Positions 51,516 through 60,173 of a DNA stretch of 64,000 bases are shown here, one piece after another; positions within the stretch are counted from its first letter, which is position 1; each line of letters begins with the position of its first letter. The notes beneath the pieces were generated by a model. It was not told the origin of the DNA and ran no database searches. It saw nothing but the letters and a program-made list of their open reading frames with translations. The stretch comes from Endobacterium cereale. Lineage in GTDB: Bacteria > Pseudomonadota > Alphaproteobacteria > Rhizobiales > Rhizobiaceae. Location: contig NZ_WIXI01000050.1 in NCBI RefSeq assembly GCF_009617585.1, positions 186,001 to 250,000 of the forward strand, given 5' to 3'. Both the position numbers and the translations under genes were made by a program.

Positions 51516-52103
51516 TTAAAGAAGAGTCGCCCGGATTTTTTCGACAGCTTCATTATGGTCTGCGCCGTAAGGAATGAGGCCTTTCAACCGGCCATCGGCA
51601 CCGATCAGAAAAAGGTCCATGGTGTGGCTCATGGAATAGCCGCCGCTGGGGTTGGGTTGTTTGCGCGCGAATGCTTTCCAGCCTGCTATCACTTTCGTCA
51701 TCTCTTCCGGTTTCCCCGTGACGCCGGTAATGCGGTCGGAAAAGGCAGTGACATAACCCTTCATGACCTCCGGTGTGTCACGCTCCGGGTCGACCGTAAA
51801 CAGATAGGTTTTCAGAGGTAGTCCGTCCTCTCCAAGTGCGTCCAGATAACCGGCCACTTCATAGAGCGTCGTCGGGCAGACTTCCGGGCAATGGGTATAG
51901 CCGAAATAGACCAGTGAGGGATTGCCCTTGAAGATCGAGCGGTCGACAGCTTCTCCCTGGTCGTTGACCAGAGAGAAGGCGGCTCCAAACCGGCCTGAAC
52001 GCGGCGTGTCATTGGTCATCAAGACCATGACGCCGATGAGGGCCAGCACGAAAATGCCTGAAATGGCGCCCGCGACCAGCATGAACGGTTTTTTTGGCTT
52101 CAT
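51516..52103 (-). CDS. SCO1/SenC family copper chaperone
   Basis: A 195-residue membrane-anchored thioredoxin-fold protein. One hydrophobic segment at about residues 8-30 anchors it, with the rest in the periplasm. The copper site is Cys72-x3-Cys76 (THCPEVCP) with His160 (SMSHTMDLFLI). SCO proteins deliver copper to the CuA centre of cytochrome c oxidase. It overlaps by ATGA the upstream PCuAC-type chaperone gene, a pairing known for CuA assembly, so the three-gene set ending here is a copper-delivery operon. It is the last gene of that operon, upstream of tRNA-Gln. Confidence 0.9.
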   Translation of the reverse strand: MKPKKPFMLVAGAISGIFVLALIGVMVLMTNDTPRSGRFGAAFSLVNDQGEAVDRSIFKGNPSLVYFGYTHCPEVCPTTLYEVAGYLDALGEDGLPLKTYLFTVDPERDTPEVMKGYVTAFSDRITGVTGKPEEMTKVIAGWKAFARKQPNPSGGYSMSHTMDLFLIGADGRLKGLIPYGADHNEAVEKIRATLL

Positions 52104-52591
52104 TTGCCATGCTCCGCATGGGCGCCGTGGCCTTTTTCTCCGGCAACGGGACCAACCGAGAATTCAACGTCGACCGGCCCAGCTTTCTCGAAAACGAGTG
52201 TCGCTTTCACCATCTCTCCTTCCTTGAAGGGCTGCGTCACATTCATGAACATCACGTGATAACCGCCGGGCTTCAATTCCACCGTGGATTTCGCCGGCAA
52301 TGCGATGCCACTGTCGAGTTCCCGCATCTCCATGATCGCGCCATTCATCTTCATTTCGTGGAATTCGACGCTGCCGGCACGTGCCGATGTGGCGCTGACG
52401 AGGCGGTCAGCCGCACCGTTGTTGGTCAGCTTCATATATCCGCCGCCCACCTTGGCAACAGGCAACATGGCGCGGGAGTAGGGGTGCCCGATCTCAATCT
52501 GTCCAACTTTGAATTCATGTCCCTCGGCTACGCCGAATGCCAGCATGGTGCAGAGAATGGCGCCTGCGCCTGCAATTTTATTCCTGATCAT
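52100..52591 (-). CDS. PCu(A)C periplasmic copper chaperone
   Basis: A 163-residue periplasmic protein. A signal peptide ends about residue 24 (AEG/H). The cupredoxin-like PCu(A)C domain has its Cu(I) ligands in His78-x-Met80 and following Met residues (FHEMKMNGAIMEMRE) and the conserved LKPGGYHVMFMNVTQPFKEGE. The C-terminus is His-rich (GHGAHAEHGK), possibly a second copper site. It hands copper to SCO or directly to the oxidase CuA site. ATG at 52591 follows GGAGG; a longer open frame has no signal peptide. Confidence 0.9.
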   Translation of the reverse strand: MIRNKIAGAGAILCTMLAFGVAEGHEFKVGQIEIGHPYSRAMLPVAKVGGGYMKLTNNGAADRLVSATSARAGSVEFHEMKMNGAIMEMRELDSGIALPAKSTVELKPGGYHVMFMNVTQPFKEGEMVKATLVFEKAGPVDVEFSVGPVAGEKGHGAHAEHGK

Positions 52592-52710
52592 GGTGTCCTC
52601 CAAATCTGTGTTGATAAAGACACGCCGGCTGACCCAACGCTTATTGCTGGCCGCATGGCGAACGTGTCTTTCGAAAGCTCGATGGCGGCGCGCAAAGCGC
52701 AACTCATCAT

Positions 52711-53124
52711 TCAAACAGTGCGGGAGAGCCGGGGAGGCGCGCGCGGTTGTGCGAGCAGGCGACGCTGCAGGTGAGGCTTTGCCGTGTCGTCAACGGGCGT
52801 GATGATCGCGCTTGTCTGCGTCATCATCACGGTGAAAAAGACAAAACTCGGCAGGGCCGTCGGCGTTGTGGAATTGGCCAGACGGCAGAGCATTGCGCAG
52901 GAACATTCCACGCTTTTACTCAGCGGGGCGTCGCTGTCTGCCGACTTGATATCGACTGTACCCGATGAAGCGCAAATGACGTGATAGGCGGATTGAGCAG
53001 GCTCGAGCATGGACGCCCGGGCGTATCCCCCGGTGAGCCCTTGAAGAACCAGCACATAGGCAAGCACCACCGTCAATGCAGTGGCCAGAACCTTGTCGTA
53101 CAGGATTTGCCTGATCGCCCTCAT
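52711..53124 (-). CDS. DUF2946-like small membrane-associated protein
   Basis: A 137-residue protein with an N-terminal hydrophobic segment (VLATALTVVLAYVLVLQGLTGGY, about residues 13-35), a short cysteine-containing region (HVICASSG; ECSCAMLC), a second hydrophobic stretch and a C-terminus rich in Arg/Pro ending near PRAPP. This is the pattern of DUF2946 proteins, which are often found upstream of copper chaperone genes in proteobacteria. The function is unknown; the cysteines could handle copper. ATG at 53124 has GGAAAG upstream. It is the first gene of the copper operon, 119 bp before the PCuAC start. Confidence 0.65.
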   Translation of the reverse strand: MRAIRQILYDKVLATALTVVLAYVLVLQGLTGGYARASMLEPAQSAYHVICASSGTVDIKSADSDAPLSKSVECSCAMLCRLANSTTPTALPSFVFFTVMMTQTSAIITPVDDTAKPHLQRRLLAQPRAPPRLSRTV

Positions 53125-53444
53125 TTGCTTTCCATGCCACAAACGCACGGCCATGTCACCGATCTGCATGGTATCAATCTGCGGTGATTTGCCGCTGCAA
53201 CTTCCGCGGCGCCGGCTCCAGAAATTTTAGGGGAATAGCTGGCAGTAGCGCTTGTACCTATGCGCAAGGATTTTTGTATCGAGAGTGGATCTTGCGTTTC
53301 GGCGTGTTTCTTTTGCCCAATTCGAATAGATAATTGCGTTATCTCGATAAAATTTTGAAATGCACATATGTGCAAATTGTCATCCCGCTGTCATTGATCG
53401 TTTTTATGGTCCCTCCTCGTTAGACGAGAAAAGGGGCGGCCATC
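53125..53444. other. Divergent intergenic region, copper operon / Afu-like ABC operon
   Basis: About 320 bp, becoming AT-rich from 53220 onward. It carries a 14-bp palindrome at 53361-53374 and must contain the promoters of both operons. No gene was recognised. Confidence 0.5.
53361..53374. promoter_or_regulatory. 14-bp palindrome, candidate operator of the Afu-like operon
   Basis: TGCACATATGTGCA is a perfect palindrome 70 bp upstream of the permease start in an AT-rich stretch. The LacI-family gene that ends this operon is a natural candidate binder, although LacI sites usually have a central CG. Confidence 0.4.
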
Positions 53445-55277
53445 ATGGTGGCTATCGACAAGCAAGCGACGCGTAAGGAAACCGGTTTCGGGTTCCGAAA
53501 GTTGCGCCATCGGTTTGCCGTGGCCACGCGCGACCCAGTCATCGCCATCGGGTTTCTGCTGGCCGCAATCTTTGCGTTTCTGATCCTTGCGCCTGTCATC
53601 TCGATCCTGGTCAATGTGGCGATCGTGCAGATCGGCGATGCGGCGCGCACCAGAGCGCCGGAAGGTGCGTGGACGTTCTACTATCTCACGCGGGCCTTCG
53701 CCTCGCGGATGTCATCCATTCTTCTCTGGCAGCCGCTGCTCAACACCGCCTCGGTGGCGCTGGGTGCCATCGTTCTGTCCATGTCTGTGGGTGGTGTGCT
53801 CGCCTGGCTGATCAACCGCACGGAGCTTGCCGGGCGCGGCTGGCTGGCAACGGCGCTGATCATTCCCTTCATGCTGCCGACATGGACATTGGCGCTGGCC
53901 TGGACGACGATTTTCAAGAACCGCACCGTCGGTGGTCAGCCGGGCTGGCTGGAAAATCTCGGTTTCGCGACGCCGGACTGGCTGGCCTATGGCCGCTTGC
54001 CGATGATCGTCATCCTGTCGCTGCATTACGCGCCCTTCGTGATCCTCATTCTTGGCAGCGCCTTGCAGCGTCTCGATGCGCAGCTCGAGGATTCTGCGCG
54101 CATTCTTGGCGCCAGCCGCCGTCGCGTTGCTTTCCAGATCGTGTTGCCGTTGATGCGTCCGGCGCTTCTGTCCTGTGGCCTGTTGATTCTCGCGGACTGT
54201 ATCGGCGAGTTTGCCGTGCCTTATGTGCTCGGCCTGCCGGTCGGTTTCGATACGCTGTCCACCTCGCTCTATCGTGCGATCTCGACACGCCAGACCGGCA
54301 TGGCGGCAGTCATGGCAGCGGTGATCATGACGATCGGCGTGCTGACGCTCTACATTGATACGCGCATGATGCGTGAGGCGCGGCGTTTCGCCATCATCGG
54401 CGGCAAGGGCGCGATGGATCGCCGCCGTGCGCTCGGCCGCTGGCAATTGCCTGCCGCCGGTTTCGCGCTAGTCTTCTTCGCGATTGGCGTTGTGATCCCC
54501 TTGGGCACGCTCTTTTTGTCCACGATCATGCGCATTCCGGGCCGTTTCACGCCGGAAAACTTCACCTTCGATTACTGGATCGGCTCCAATCTCGATACGG
54601 TCGCGCTGCGTGACGGTATTCTACTTGCACCGGAATTCTGGAGCGCCGGCCTCAACACGCTGATCATTATCGGATCTGCTTCGCTTGCTTCCGGCGTGCT
54701 CGGGCTGCTTGTCGGCTACGTGGTCATTCGCAGCCCGTTTGCGACGCTTGGCGCCTTCCTCCGACAGATCACCTTCATGCCCTATCTGGTGCCCGGCATT
54801 GCTTTTGCCGCCGCCTTCCTCACGCTTTTTGCCGTGCCGCGCGGCCCCATTCCGGCTTTGTACGGCACCTCCATCATCCTCATCCTGGCGCTGATCGCCG
54901 ACCAGATGCCCTTTGCCTCCCGTTCCGGCATTGCCGCCATGGCACAGCTCGGCAAGGAACCGGAGGAGGCAGCGCGTGTTGCCGGTGCCGGCTGGTGGCG
55001 GCGGATGATCAGCATCGTGCTCCCGATCCAGAAACGGGCACTGGCGAGCGCGATCCTTCTGCCCTTCATTTCCGGCATCAAGGGCGTCAGCCTGTTCATC
55101 ATCCTCGCCGTGCCGGCAACCGACGTGCTGACGACCTATTCGCTGCGTCTCGTCGATTACAACTACACCCAGGCCGCCAATGCCGTCGTGCTGATGATCG
55201 CACTTCTGGCTCTGGCCGGCACCATTCTCATCAACCGTCTCACTGGCAATGGCATCGCCAAGGGACTGGAGAGCTGA
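53445..55277 (+). CDS. Fused two-domain ABC permease, FbpB/AfuB type
   Basis: A 610-residue inner-membrane protein containing two permease domains in one chain, about 12 hydrophobic segments, as in iron-type (FbpB/SfuB/AfuB) importers. EAA loops occur in both halves: LEDSARILGASRRRVAFQIVLPLMRP near residues 210-235 and PEEAARVAGAGWWRRMISIVLPIQ near 505-530. Members of this family carry ferric iron, 2-aminoethylphosphonate, or sugar phosphates. The phosphatase genes downstream point to a phosphorylated organic cargo. It is followed 1 bp later by the ATPase gene. The ribosome site is weak (GGGGCGG). Confidence 0.85.
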   Translation: MVAIDKQATRKETGFGFRKLRHRFAVATRDPVIAIGFLLAAIFAFLILAPVISILVNVAIVQIGDAARTRAPEGAWTFYYLTRAFASRMSSILLWQPLLNTASVALGAIVLSMSVGGVLAWLINRTELAGRGWLATALIIPFMLPTWTLALAWTTIFKNRTVGGQPGWLENLGFATPDWLAYGRLPMIVILSLHYAPFVILILGSALQRLDAQLEDSARILGASRRRVAFQIVLPLMRPALLSCGLLILADCIGEFAVPYVLGLPVGFDTLSTSLYRAISTRQTGMAAVMAAVIMTIGVLTLYIDTRMMREARRFAIIGGKGAMDRRRALGRWQLPAAGFALVFFAIGVVIPLGTLFLSTIMRIPGRFTPENFTFDYWIGSNLDTVALRDGILLAPEFWSAGLNTLIIIGSASLASGVLGLLVGYVVIRSPFATLGAFLRQITFMPYLVPGIAFAAAFLTLFAVPRGPIPALYGTSIILILALIADQMPFASRSGIAAMAQLGKEPEEAARVAGAGWWRRMISIVLPIQKRALASAILLPFISGIKGVSLFIILAVPATDVLTTYSLRLVDYNYTQAANAVVLMIALLALAGTILINRLTGNGIAKGLES

Positions 55278-55278
55278 C

Positions 55279-56421
55279 ATGCCTGATATCACCCTCACTC
55301 ACGTTACCAAGAACTATGTTAGCCATGGCCAGCCGGCGGTCGATGACCTGAACCTCACCATCGCGAACGGCGAGTTCATGTGCCTGCTCGGCCCCTCCGG
55401 CTGCGGCAAGACGACGACATTGCGGATGATCGCCGGGCTGGAGCATCTGAGCGACGGCGAGATCAGGATCGGCGACCGCGTGGTCGACAGTCTCGGCTCC
55501 GGCACTTTCGTGCCGCCGGAACAGCGCCGCCTCGGTCTCGTCTTCCAGTCCTACGCGCTGTGGCCGCACATGACCGTCGAGCGCAATATCGATTTCGGTC
55601 TGCGCCTACGCAAACTGCCGGAGACGGAGCGTCGCGCCAAGGTCAATGACGTGATGGAAAAACTGCGCATTCGCGACTATGCGAAGCGTTATCCTGCACA
55701 GCTTTCCGGTGGACAGCAGCAGCGCGTGGCGCTTGCCCGCATGCTGGCGGTCAGCCCGGAAATCCTGCTGCTCGACGAGCCGCTCTCCAATCTCGATGCA
55801 ACGCTTCGGCTTGAAATGCGCGCCGAGCTGCGCCGCCTGCATGACGAGTTTGGCACGACGATCGTTTTCGTCACTCACGACCAGTGGGAAGCGATGACGC
55901 TGGCGACCACGATTGCGGTGATGAGCGGCGGACGCCTGCAGCAGGTGGGCGCACCGGACGATATCTATTCGCGGCCCGTCAACCGGTTCGTGGCCGAGTT
56001 CATCGGCAACCCGCCGATCAACATGATCGAACTGGGTGGCAACCCTTCGCGCGGCGGTCTCGCCTCGCGCCTCTTCAGTGATCGGCCAATCTCGGGCGCG
56101 ACCGCGGTCGGCATACGGCCGGAAGAGATCACACTGACGTCCCGCGTCGATGCGGTGCCGCTTGGCGCGTTTCGGCTTGAAAGCATCATGCCCACCGGCG
56201 GCAGCTGGATCATGGAGTTTTCGCTGGGCGCAGAGCGTCTATTCCATGCAACCCATCTGCGCCCGACGGCAAAACCCGGCGATATGGTTGAGTGTTTTGC
56301 AATGCCGGAAGGCCTGCATCTTTTCGATGCCGAAGGTCGCCGGATCGAGGCCAACGAAATCCGCGCCGCAAGCGTGGCACAGCCGGCCGGTATCAGCCGT
56401 CCGGCACTTTTACCCGCATAA
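55279..56421 (+). CDS. ABC transporter ATPase (FbpC/AfuC type)
   Basis: A 380-residue ATPase partnering the fused permease. Walker A GPSGCGKTT is near residues 38-46, LSGGQQQRVALARM near 138, Walker B LLLDEPLSNLD near 160 and FVTHDQWEAMTLA near 195. A C-terminal TOBE-type domain (IRPEEITL) follows. No cysteine cluster of iron-sensing FbpC proteins is evident. GGAGAG precedes the start. The tail after about residue 360 is unusually alanine-rich and probably disordered. Confidence 0.87.
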   Translation: MPDITLTHVTKNYVSHGQPAVDDLNLTIANGEFMCLLGPSGCGKTTTLRMIAGLEHLSDGEIRIGDRVVDSLGSGTFVPPEQRRLGLVFQSYALWPHMTVERNIDFGLRLRKLPETERRAKVNDVMEKLRIRDYAKRYPAQLSGGQQQRVALARMLAVSPEILLLDEPLSNLDATLRLEMRAELRRLHDEFGTTIVFVTHDQWEAMTLATTIAVMSGGRLQQVGAPDDIYSRPVNRFVAEFIGNPPINMIELGGNPSRGGLASRLFSDRPISGATAVGIRPEEITLTSRVDAVPLGAFRLESIMPTGGSWIMEFSLGAERLFHATHLRPTAKPGDMVECFAMPEGLHLFDAEGRRIEANEIRAASVAQPAGISRPALLPA

Positions 56422-56462
56422 CCTCTCAACAATCCGTCTTTCCATCACTCAAAGGAATACCG

Positions 56463-57581
56463 ATGAGACTTTCCCGCACTCTGATTTCCTCCCTGATGCT
56501 TTCCGCAGCCGTCGTGCTGGGCGCCACCAGCGCCGGCGCTGAGGAGGCTTTTGACCTCAACGCCATGATCGAAGCCGCCAAGAAAGAGGCGCCGATCACC
56601 GTTTACGATTCCACCGGCAAGATCGTCGAACAGGCCAAGGCCTTTTCAGAAAAATACGGTGTGAAGGCGACCGGTGTAAAATCCGGTGCTCCGGAAACGC
56701 TTGAGATCGTCATTCGCGAAGCCCAGGCAAACAACGTCAAGGCTGACGTGGTCATTCTGGCGGATGCCCCGGCTGCCCTGTCGCAGATCGTTGCCAAGGG
56801 TTATGCCAAAAGCTGGCTGCCGACCGATCTCGCCAAGGACATTCCTGCTCTCTACCAGGATCCGCTGACGGTGGTTCTTGCTCCAAATGTCTGGACCTAC
56901 AACACGGCTCTCCATGACAAGTGCCCGGTCAGCAATATCTGGCAACTGACCGAAGCCGAATGGAAGGGCAAGATCGCGATGCAGGATCCGGTCGGCAAAC
57001 CTTCCTACACCGACTGGTTCAACCAGCTGGCCACCCATGCCGACAAGGCCGTCGCCGACGCCTATCAGGCGCAATACGGCAAGCCGCTGAAAACGGATGA
57101 AGCCAGCGCCACCGCCGCATGGGTCAAGGCGCTTGCAGCCAACAGCCCGCTTCTAACCGACAGCGATGGTGCCGCAGCCGAATCCATCGGCGCACCGGAC
57201 ACCAAGGAAAGCTTTGTCGGCCTCGTCAGCACTGCCAAATATCGCGACAACAAGGATGGCATGAAGCTTGGTCTTTGTGCCGGTCTGTCGCCGTTTTCCG
57301 GCTGGACCTATCCTTCGCTCGGCCTGATCGCTTCCGGCACCAAGAGCCCGAACGCGGCAAAGCTGTTCATTCGTTACATGATGACGGCCGAAGGCATCGC
57401 GCCGCAGGCCAAGGATGGCAAGATGTCGACCAACACCACGATCGGCCTGCCCGACAATGAACCGTCCGGCGTTGGCAAGGTTCGTGACCAACTCCTGTCT
57501 TACGATGCCTCGACCGGTGGCGACGACTGGGAAGCCCGTCAGGACTGGCAGGATCTTTGGTCCTTGAACTACAAGAAGTAA
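56463..57581 (+). CDS. ABC transporter periplasmic binding protein (AfuA/FbpA type)
   Basis: A 372-residue binding protein of the iron-type family. The signal peptide ends SAGA near residue 27. The mature protein has the two-lobed fold markers ITVYDSTGKIVEQAKAFSEKYGVKA, then VKSGAPETLEIVIREAQANN. The adjacent Tyr pair used by FbpA to bind iron was not found. AfuA, a member of this family, binds hexose and sedoheptulose phosphates rather than iron. With two phosphatase genes downstream, a sugar- or polyol-phosphate is the better guess. The next gene is separated by 61 bp that hold a stem-loop. Confidence 0.83.
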   Translation: MRLSRTLISSLMLSAAVVLGATSAGAEEAFDLNAMIEAAKKEAPITVYDSTGKIVEQAKAFSEKYGVKATGVKSGAPETLEIVIREAQANNVKADVVILADAPAALSQIVAKGYAKSWLPTDLAKDIPALYQDPLTVVLAPNVWTYNTALHDKCPVSNIWQLTEAEWKGKIAMQDPVGKPSYTDWFNQLATHADKAVADAYQAQYGKPLKTDEASATAAWVKALAANSPLLTDSDGAAAESIGAPDTKESFVGLVSTAKYRDNKDGMKLGLCAGLSPFSGWTYPSLGLIASGTKSPNAAKLFIRYMMTAEGIAPQAKDGKMSTNTTIGLPDNEPSGVGKVRDQLLSYDASTGGDDWEARQDWQDLWSLNYKK

Positions 57582-57607
57582 TCGCCGCATAGTCCTTAAC
57601 CAAACAC

Positions 57608-57636
57608 GACGGGGCCCGTTTTCATGGAGCCCCGTC
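57608..57636 (+). terminator. Stem-loop after the Afu-like binding-protein gene
   Basis: GACGGGGC (57608-57615) pairs perfectly with GCCCCGTC (57629-57636) around a 13-base loop. No T-run follows; partial termination or mRNA protection is likely. Confidence 0.5.
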
Positions 57637-57642
57637 ACCCTT

Positions 57643-58479
57643 ATGCCGAAAGACCCCATGCTGACTGTCGATGAACTGAACCAACGCGAAACCCTGCTGC
57701 GCACCGTAACGGCTTCCGCCGGCGCGCTGGCGCTCGAAGCATTTCGTACCCGCAAGCCCGGCGACTTTACCCTCAAGGGGCGTCAGGATTTCCTGACCGA
57801 GGCCGATGGCGCGGTGGAAAACCATGTTCGCGCCGCCATAACCGCCGCCTTCCCGCAGGATGGCATTCTTGGCGAAGAAGCCGGCGGCGCGCTTGCCGAG
57901 CTTCTGTGGGTGATCGACCCGATCGACGGCACCGCCAATTTCGCGCGCGGCATCCCGCATTTCTGCGTCGTGATATCGTTTTGTGAAAAGGGCGAGACGC
58001 TGCTGGGCGCGATCCTCAATCCGGTGACGGATGAGTTCTATTTCGCTCGCAAGGGGGCAGGGGCAACCAAGAACGGGATGCCGATGTCGGTTGCTGCGAC
58101 AGACACCATCGCCAACGCCTCGGTCGAGATCGGCTGGTCGCCGCGTGTGGCGACGGCGGATTATCTTGCCGCGCAGGAGCGGGTGTTTGCCAAGGGCGCC
58201 AATATCCGCCGTGGCGCCTCGGGTGCGCTTGCCATTGCCTGGGTGGCCGAAGGCAGGACCGATGGTTATGCCGAATACTACATGAATGCCTGGGATTGCC
58301 TTGCCGGCCTGCTGATGGTGCGCGAAGCAGGCGGCATCACCGGTGCCTATCCCGCGGCTGAAGGCGAATTGCTGACGGGCGGGGAAATCTTCGCGGCAGC
58401 CCCCGGCGTTGCGCTGGATTTTTCCGATGCGATGAAAATTGCCATCGCACCGACAGAGCGCAAGGGGGAAGCGGCATGA
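57643..58479 (+). CDS. Inositol monophosphatase-family phosphatase (Afu-like operon)
   Basis: A 278-residue Mg2+-dependent phosphatase with GEE at 77-79, Asp92-Pro-Ile-Asp95-Gly-Thr-Ala-Asn-Phe and the C-terminal AWDCLAG motif. It is closer to classical inositol monophosphatase (SuhB) than the paralogue at 35541-36371, since the DPIDGTANF motif is complete. It probably removes phosphate from the compound delivered by the ABC importer upstream, for example an inositol or sugar phosphate. A second start at ATG 57658 is possible; neither has a strong ribosome site. It overlaps the next gene by ATGA. Confidence 0.84.
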   Translation: MPKDPMLTVDELNQRETLLRTVTASAGALALEAFRTRKPGDFTLKGRQDFLTEADGAVENHVRAAITAAFPQDGILGEEAGGALAELLWVIDPIDGTANFARGIPHFCVVISFCEKGETLLGAILNPVTDEFYFARKGAGATKNGMPMSVAATDTIANASVEIGWSPRVATADYLAAQERVFAKGANIRRGASGALAIAWVAEGRTDGYAEYYMNAWDCLAGLLMVREAGGITGAYPAAEGELLTGGEIFAAAPGVALDFSDAMKIAIAPTERKGEAA

Positions 58480-59090
58480 CGTCCTCTCCGCATTACGAGC
58501 GGCCGCACCTTAGCCTTATCCAGAAAAACCTGCCGGGCTGGGACGTCGATCTTTATATCGGCGGCAAGGAAGCTGTCAGCACGCCGGACTTGCTGGATGC
58601 GCATGACATCAAGGTCATCGTCAATTGTGCCGTCAACTTCGACGTCAATCTTGTCGGCGACGACCAGAAGGCCGAGGACGGCCGGGTCGCGTCTGGCCCT
58701 GGTTTCCTGCGTTATTACAAGCTCGGTCTCGTCGATGGCCCGGGCAATGCGGACACGATGTTCGTGGCGGGCTATTACCTGCTGCGCGGTGCACTCGGCC
58801 AGACCTTTCCGGACAAGCCGTCCTATCCGCGACGGGAAAAAGGCAATGTTCTGGTCAATTGCCGCGCCGGCCGCAGCCGTTCCGTGTCGCTGGTTGCTCT
58901 CTTCCTGCATCTGGAAATGCCGGAACTTTATCCGACACTGGCTTCAGCCATCGCCCATGTGCGTGAGGCAAGGCAGTTGCATCCGGACGAATGGTTCGAG
59001 ACCCCGAAGCCCGTACTCATACATGCCATTGAACGTGCTGCCGACATGATCCGTCTCATCGAGGCGAACAAGGACAGAGCTGTCGCATGA
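58476..59090 (+). CDS. Dual-specificity-type protein/sugar phosphatase
   Basis: A 204-residue member of the cysteine phosphatase superfamily. The P-loop is Asn-Cys129-Arg-Ala-Gly-Arg-Ser-Arg135-Ser (C-x5-R-S), with Asn128 in place of the usual His before the catalytic Cys. An Asp in the upstream LVDGPGN loop could be the general acid. There is no signal peptide. Such enzymes dephosphorylate proteins, but also lipids, inositol phosphates or sugars. Being locked between an importer, an inositol-phosphatase-family gene and a regulator by start-stop overlaps, it more likely handles the imported phosphorylated compound than a protein; this is inference. Confidence 0.8.
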   Translation: MTSSPHYERPHLSLIQKNLPGWDVDLYIGGKEAVSTPDLLDAHDIKVIVNCAVNFDVNLVGDDQKAEDGRVASGPGFLRYYKLGLVDGPGNADTMFVAGYYLLRGALGQTFPDKPSYPRREKGNVLVNCRAGRSRSVSLVALFLHLEMPELYPTLASAIAHVREARQLHPDEWFETPKPVLIHAIERAADMIRLIEANKDRAVA

Positions 59091-60109
59091 CGAACCGCCC
59101 GCCGCAGAATTTTGCGAGTGCAAGCGAGGTGGCACGCCGGGCCGGAGTTTCCCGCTCGGCCGTCTCGCGCACCTTCACTGCGGGGGCGAGCGTTTCGGAC
59201 GAGACCCGGGCCAAGGTTCTGGCGGCGGCCGAAGAGTTGAACTACCACGTCAACCATCTGGCGCGTGGCCTGTCGCAGGAAAAGAGCCGTCCCATCTGTA
59301 TTCTCGGCGGCGATCTCCATGCGCCATACCAGTCGGCGCTTCTCGAAGCGCTGACCCGCCGTATTCAGGCAGCCGGTCGTGCCGTCATGGTCATCAACAC
59401 CGCCGGCAACGAGGCGGATTCGCGCGCGGCACTGCACCAGACGCTGAACTATCGCGCGTCCGCCACCATCGTCCTGTCCGGCGCTCCGCCTGTCTCGTTG
59501 GTGCGCATCTGCATCGAGAGCGGCCAGCACGTCATTCTCGTCAACCGGCAGGGGCAGATCGAGGAAGCCGACCATATCAATCTCGATCACGAGAGTGCCA
59601 TGAACGACGCCTGGCACATGCTCGCGCGCGCTGGATGCCGGTCGTTTGCGATCGTGTCTTCGACGAATAATTCGCCGAGCCTTCTGGCGCGTGAAAGGCT
59701 GTTCAGCGCTGCCGCCATCAAGGCGGGTTTCGAACCACCGCAGGTGATCAAGACCGGCGCCACGAGTTATCGCAGCGGTGCGGAAGCGGCACGTCTGCTG
59801 CTGCCGGGCTCAACCCGGCCCGATGCGGTTTTCTGCGTGACCGATCTTCTGGCTTGCGGTTTCATGGATATCGCACGGCAGGATTTTGGCATGAGCATCC
59901 CGAAGGATATCTGCGTGCTCGGTTTCGATGATATCGAGCAGGCCGGTTGGGATGGGTATGGCCTGACCACCTTCCGTCAGCCGATCGAGGAAATCGCGGA
60001 GATGATTGCGCTCCGCGTCACCGAGGGACGCGAGTTTTCAGTTGCCGATGCGATCACCACGCTGAAGGCGTTGCCGGTCTGGCGAAAGACGGTTCGCTCC
60101 GGGCCATAA
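59087..60109 (+). CDS. LacI-family transcriptional regulator
   Basis: A 340-residue repressor. The helix-turn-helix (ASEVARRAGVSRSAVSRTFT, residues 12-31) and hinge helix (NYHVNHLARGLSQ) are typical. The effector domain of the periplasmic-binding fold follows (VLGFDDIEQAGWDGYGLTTFRQP). It overlaps the phosphatase gene by ATGA and so is the last gene of the transport operon, implying autoregulation. The 14-bp palindrome upstream of the operon at 53361 is a candidate site. The likely effector is the imported phosphate compound or its dephosphorylated product. Confidence 0.87.
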   Translation: MTNRPPQNFASASEVARRAGVSRSAVSRTFTAGASVSDETRAKVLAAAEELNYHVNHLARGLSQEKSRPICILGGDLHAPYQSALLEALTRRIQAAGRAVMVINTAGNEADSRAALHQTLNYRASATIVLSGAPPVSLVRICIESGQHVILVNRQGQIEEADHINLDHESAMNDAWHMLARAGCRSFAIVSSTNNSPSLLARERLFSAAAIKAGFEPPQVIKTGATSYRSGAEAARLLLPGSTRPDAVFCVTDLLACGFMDIARQDFGMSIPKDICVLGFDDIEQAGWDGYGLTTFRQPIEEIAEMIALRVTEGREFSVADAITTLKALPVWRKTVRSGP

Positions 60110-60173
60110 ACAGCTTCCGTCCAAAATGGGGCGAGAGGAAAGGGCAGCTTCGGAGATCATCCCCGCAACGGCA

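Noticed and set aside
56463..57581. Ferric-iron binding role for the Afu-like periplasmic protein
   Set aside because: The adjacent tyrosine pair expected for iron binding was not found and the operon carries phosphatases; sugar-phosphate cargo fits better, although this is not proven.
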